A stretch of DNA of 64,000 nt from DATFVA01 sp963811905 (GTDB taxonomy: Bacteria > Bacteroidota > Ignavibacteria > Ignavibacteriales > Ignavibacteriaceae): contig CAWETK010000006.1 of the NCBI GenBank assembly GCA_963811905.1, forward strand, positions 186,001 through 250,000, in the 5' to 3' direction. The translations under genes and the position numbers were made by a program. The notes under the pieces were generated by a model that worked only from the letters and a program-made list of their open reading frames with translations, was not told where the DNA came from and did not search any database. This document shows, piece by piece, positions 62,489 through 64,000 of the stretch (positions are counted from its first letter, which is position 1; each line of letters opens with the position of its first letter).

Positions 62489-63929
62489 ATGAAGAGCTTA
62501 ATTTCTGATTTCTCAAAGCTTGCAATATTTTTCATCCTGTCATGTTCTGCTGCAGTCTTTGCTCAGAATGTGAACGATGCAGTACGACTCGGACAGCCGG
62601 GTCTTGGAGCTAATGCCCGCGCTCTCGGAATGGGCAATAGTTATATAGGATTAAGTGATGATGCGTCGGCAGCTTATTTTAATCCGGCGGGATTTGGTTT
62701 ATTAAAGAGAATGGAATTTTCCGGAGGTCTCCAGTATACTAACTTCGGGAATAATACTACATTTATGAACCAGGCTACGGATTATTCCAATAGCTCAACC
62801 ACACTCGACAGGCTGAGCTTCGCTTTCCCCTTCCCTACTATGCGCGGAAGCCTCGTATTCGGTCTGTCATATCATACTACAAAAGACTTTACAGGTGCCG
62901 TGAAATTTGACGGGTTCAACAGTGCAAATAATTCATTAATACAATCGCTGCTGGAACCTCCCTATCCGTCCGATATTCCTTATCAGCTCTACTTAGCCGA
63001 TTCCACCAATTACTCGCTGATAAATGGAAACCTTAACCAGAGCGGATCGATACTTAATTCAGGCTCAATTAAAAACTGGACATTCTCAGGAGCGGTAGAA
63101 GCCTACAAAAATCTTTTCCTGGGATTGAATCTTAATATCATCAGCGGAAGTTTTACTTCTAATAATGATTACTTTGAAGATGATACAAAGGGTATTTACG
63201 GAAAAGCTGACCCTACAGATCCCCTGCATTCAGATTTCCTGACCTTTAACCTTAACCGTGTGCTCGACTGGGATTTATCAGGATGGGATGTGAAGGCAGG
63301 AATGCTTTACCAGTTTACTGACCTTGCACGGTTCGGTTTCACTGTTCAGTTTCCGAAATCGTATGATATAAAAGAAAAATTTACAGTTAACGGCTACAGT
63401 GATTTTGCCAATGACCGTGTTTCCCTAAACAGCGCCAATTATAGTGACCAGGTTGAATACAATATAACAACTCCTTTTGAACTTGGCCTCGGATTCTCTG
63501 TTAATCTGAAAGGTTTTATTGTAAGCGGACAGGGTACTTTAATGGATTATTCGCAGATGAAATTTGAGGATGTATCAGGGTTAGGCACCCAGGTTGTTGA
63601 GGACCTTAACAAAAATATCAAGGATCAGCTGGCAGCCGTACTTAATTATAACATCGGTGTTGAATATACATTTCCCTATGATCGGTTTAAGACTAAGGGG
63701 CGGTTATATGGTACAGCCTTCACCTTACAAGAGCGATCCTTCCAAATATGATCACCAGTATATCACCGGCGGAATCGGATTCCTCGCTGATGAAACAATC
63801 GGTTTCGATCTTGCTATTGCACATGGAATGTGGAAGGATTTCGGAGATAATTATGGTTCTGATGTATCGAGAACTTTCCAGGACGTTAGCGTCAATAAGC
63901 TGATATTTACCGCAACCTACAGGTTCTGA
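62489..63929 (+). CDS. FadL/PorV-like outer-membrane protein, frameshifted near the end
   Basis: About 480 aa. Signal peptide, then GLGANARALGMGNSYIGLSDDASAAYFNPAGFGLL, abbreviated here as GANARALGMGNSY and ASAAYFNPAG, the N-terminal plug motif of OMPP1/FadL and PorV families. Long barrel strands follow. The frame breaks near 63700 (AAGGGGCGG); without one base it continues YMVQPSPYKSDPSKYDHQYI to a barrel end LIFTATYRF at 63929. It could transport hydrophobic compounds (FadL) or, being near T9SS users, act like PorV as shuttle; the sequence does not decide. Followed by a terminator. Confidence 0.8.
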
Positions 63930-63960
63930 TATTCCTCATCAGGCAATTGATAGAAAATTT

Positions 63961-63990
63961 AAAGCATCTTATCTTTCGGTAGGATGCTTT
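63961..63990 (+). terminator. Rho-independent terminator after the FadL-like gene
   Basis: Arms AAAGCATCTTATC and GGTAGGATGCTTT (11 of 13 pair), 4-nt loop, followed by TTTT then ATTTT. Ends the operon 60785-63929. Confidence 0.85.
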
Positions 63991-64000
63991 TTTATTTTAA

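Noticed and set aside
482..63929. Programmed +1 frameshifting as the cause of the split genes
   Set aside because: The eight genes are unrelated housekeeping and envelope genes, and the shift sites share no slippery motif. Sequence error is simpler.

Overview
The window looks like a chromosomal segment of an Ignavibacteria-type bacterium (Ignavibacteriota, in the Bacteroidota/Chlorobiota neighbourhood). This is inferred from family content. Two large secreted proteins carry type IX secretion (T9SS) C-terminal sorting domains with the NPFNP motif. There is a DUF5103/T9SS-plug protein, a complete Bat (aerotolerance) operon, a Gram-negative envelope set (LptD-like, KdsB, EnvC-like, FadL-like and other beta-barrels) and many lipoproteins. 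The DNA is moderately AT-rich with ATG, GTG and TTG starts. I saw no rRNA, tRNA or CRISPR array. Most genes lie on the minus strand.

Layout from left to right. 1-1445: an LptD-like fragment and a ROK kinase. 1446-2479: non-coding DNA with three tandem-repeat tracts. 2480-5367: a GT-C membrane glycosyltransferase gene split by a 1,618-bp IS1634-family element, which is flanked by a 67-bp near-identical direct repeat. 5426-9248: a compact five-gene envelope operon (secreted protein, Sm-like small protein, T9SS-plug protein, Gfo/Idh/MocA oxidoreductase, LEA14-like lipoprotein). 9352-13780: a second GT-C protein and the three-gene proton-translocating transhydrogenase. 13922-15908: agmatine deiminase plus N-carbamoylputrescine amidase, which together make putrescine. 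15975-18228: two tandem MORN-type repeat proteins. 18366-21140: a T9SS-exported propeller protein. 21349-23949: RecQ on the plus strand. 23912-27508: gapA, pgk, rhomboid protease and a small lipoprotein. 27984-31244: a second T9SS cargo protein. 31304-35820: M48 protease, PlsC, KdsB, a PLP enzyme, a HIT protein and a B12-binding mutase subunit.

36010-44343 is an eight-gene moxR/DUF58/BatA-E operon. 44719-46214 is a split HipA-type toxin-antitoxin module (HipB-HipS-HipT order), preceded by three identical-type palindromes spaced 40-41 bp apart. 46340-49916 holds an RlmI-like rRNA methyltransferase, a thiamine-binding protein, a membrane protein and a HAD phosphatase. 49917-53602 is repeat-rich: a 3'-end gene duplication, a beta-barrel gene, a roughly 340-bp octamer array, a 258-bp unit in nearly three copies, and two palindromic MITE-like elements. 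53603-57511 is a TPR lipoprotein, DUF4292 and EnvC-like operon. 57662-59812 is an ATP-grasp protein, a small membrane-anchored protein and a beta-barrel. 59813-60784 is a hairpin-rich intergenic region. 60785-63929 encodes two Tyr-rich, Arg-tailed lipoproteins and a FadL/PorV-like outer-membrane protein.

Eight apparently normal genes are broken by single-base frameshifts, nine events in all. Every one behaves as a +1 insertion with homologous sequence resuming in the next frame. This points to consensus errors more than to decay, so reconstructed spans are given. The transposase carries two -1 shifts. The most noteworthy items are the IS with its long target duplication, the HipBST-type module with its phased operator array, the paired Tyr/Arg-rich lipoproteins, and the repeat families between 47.5 and 53.6 kb.
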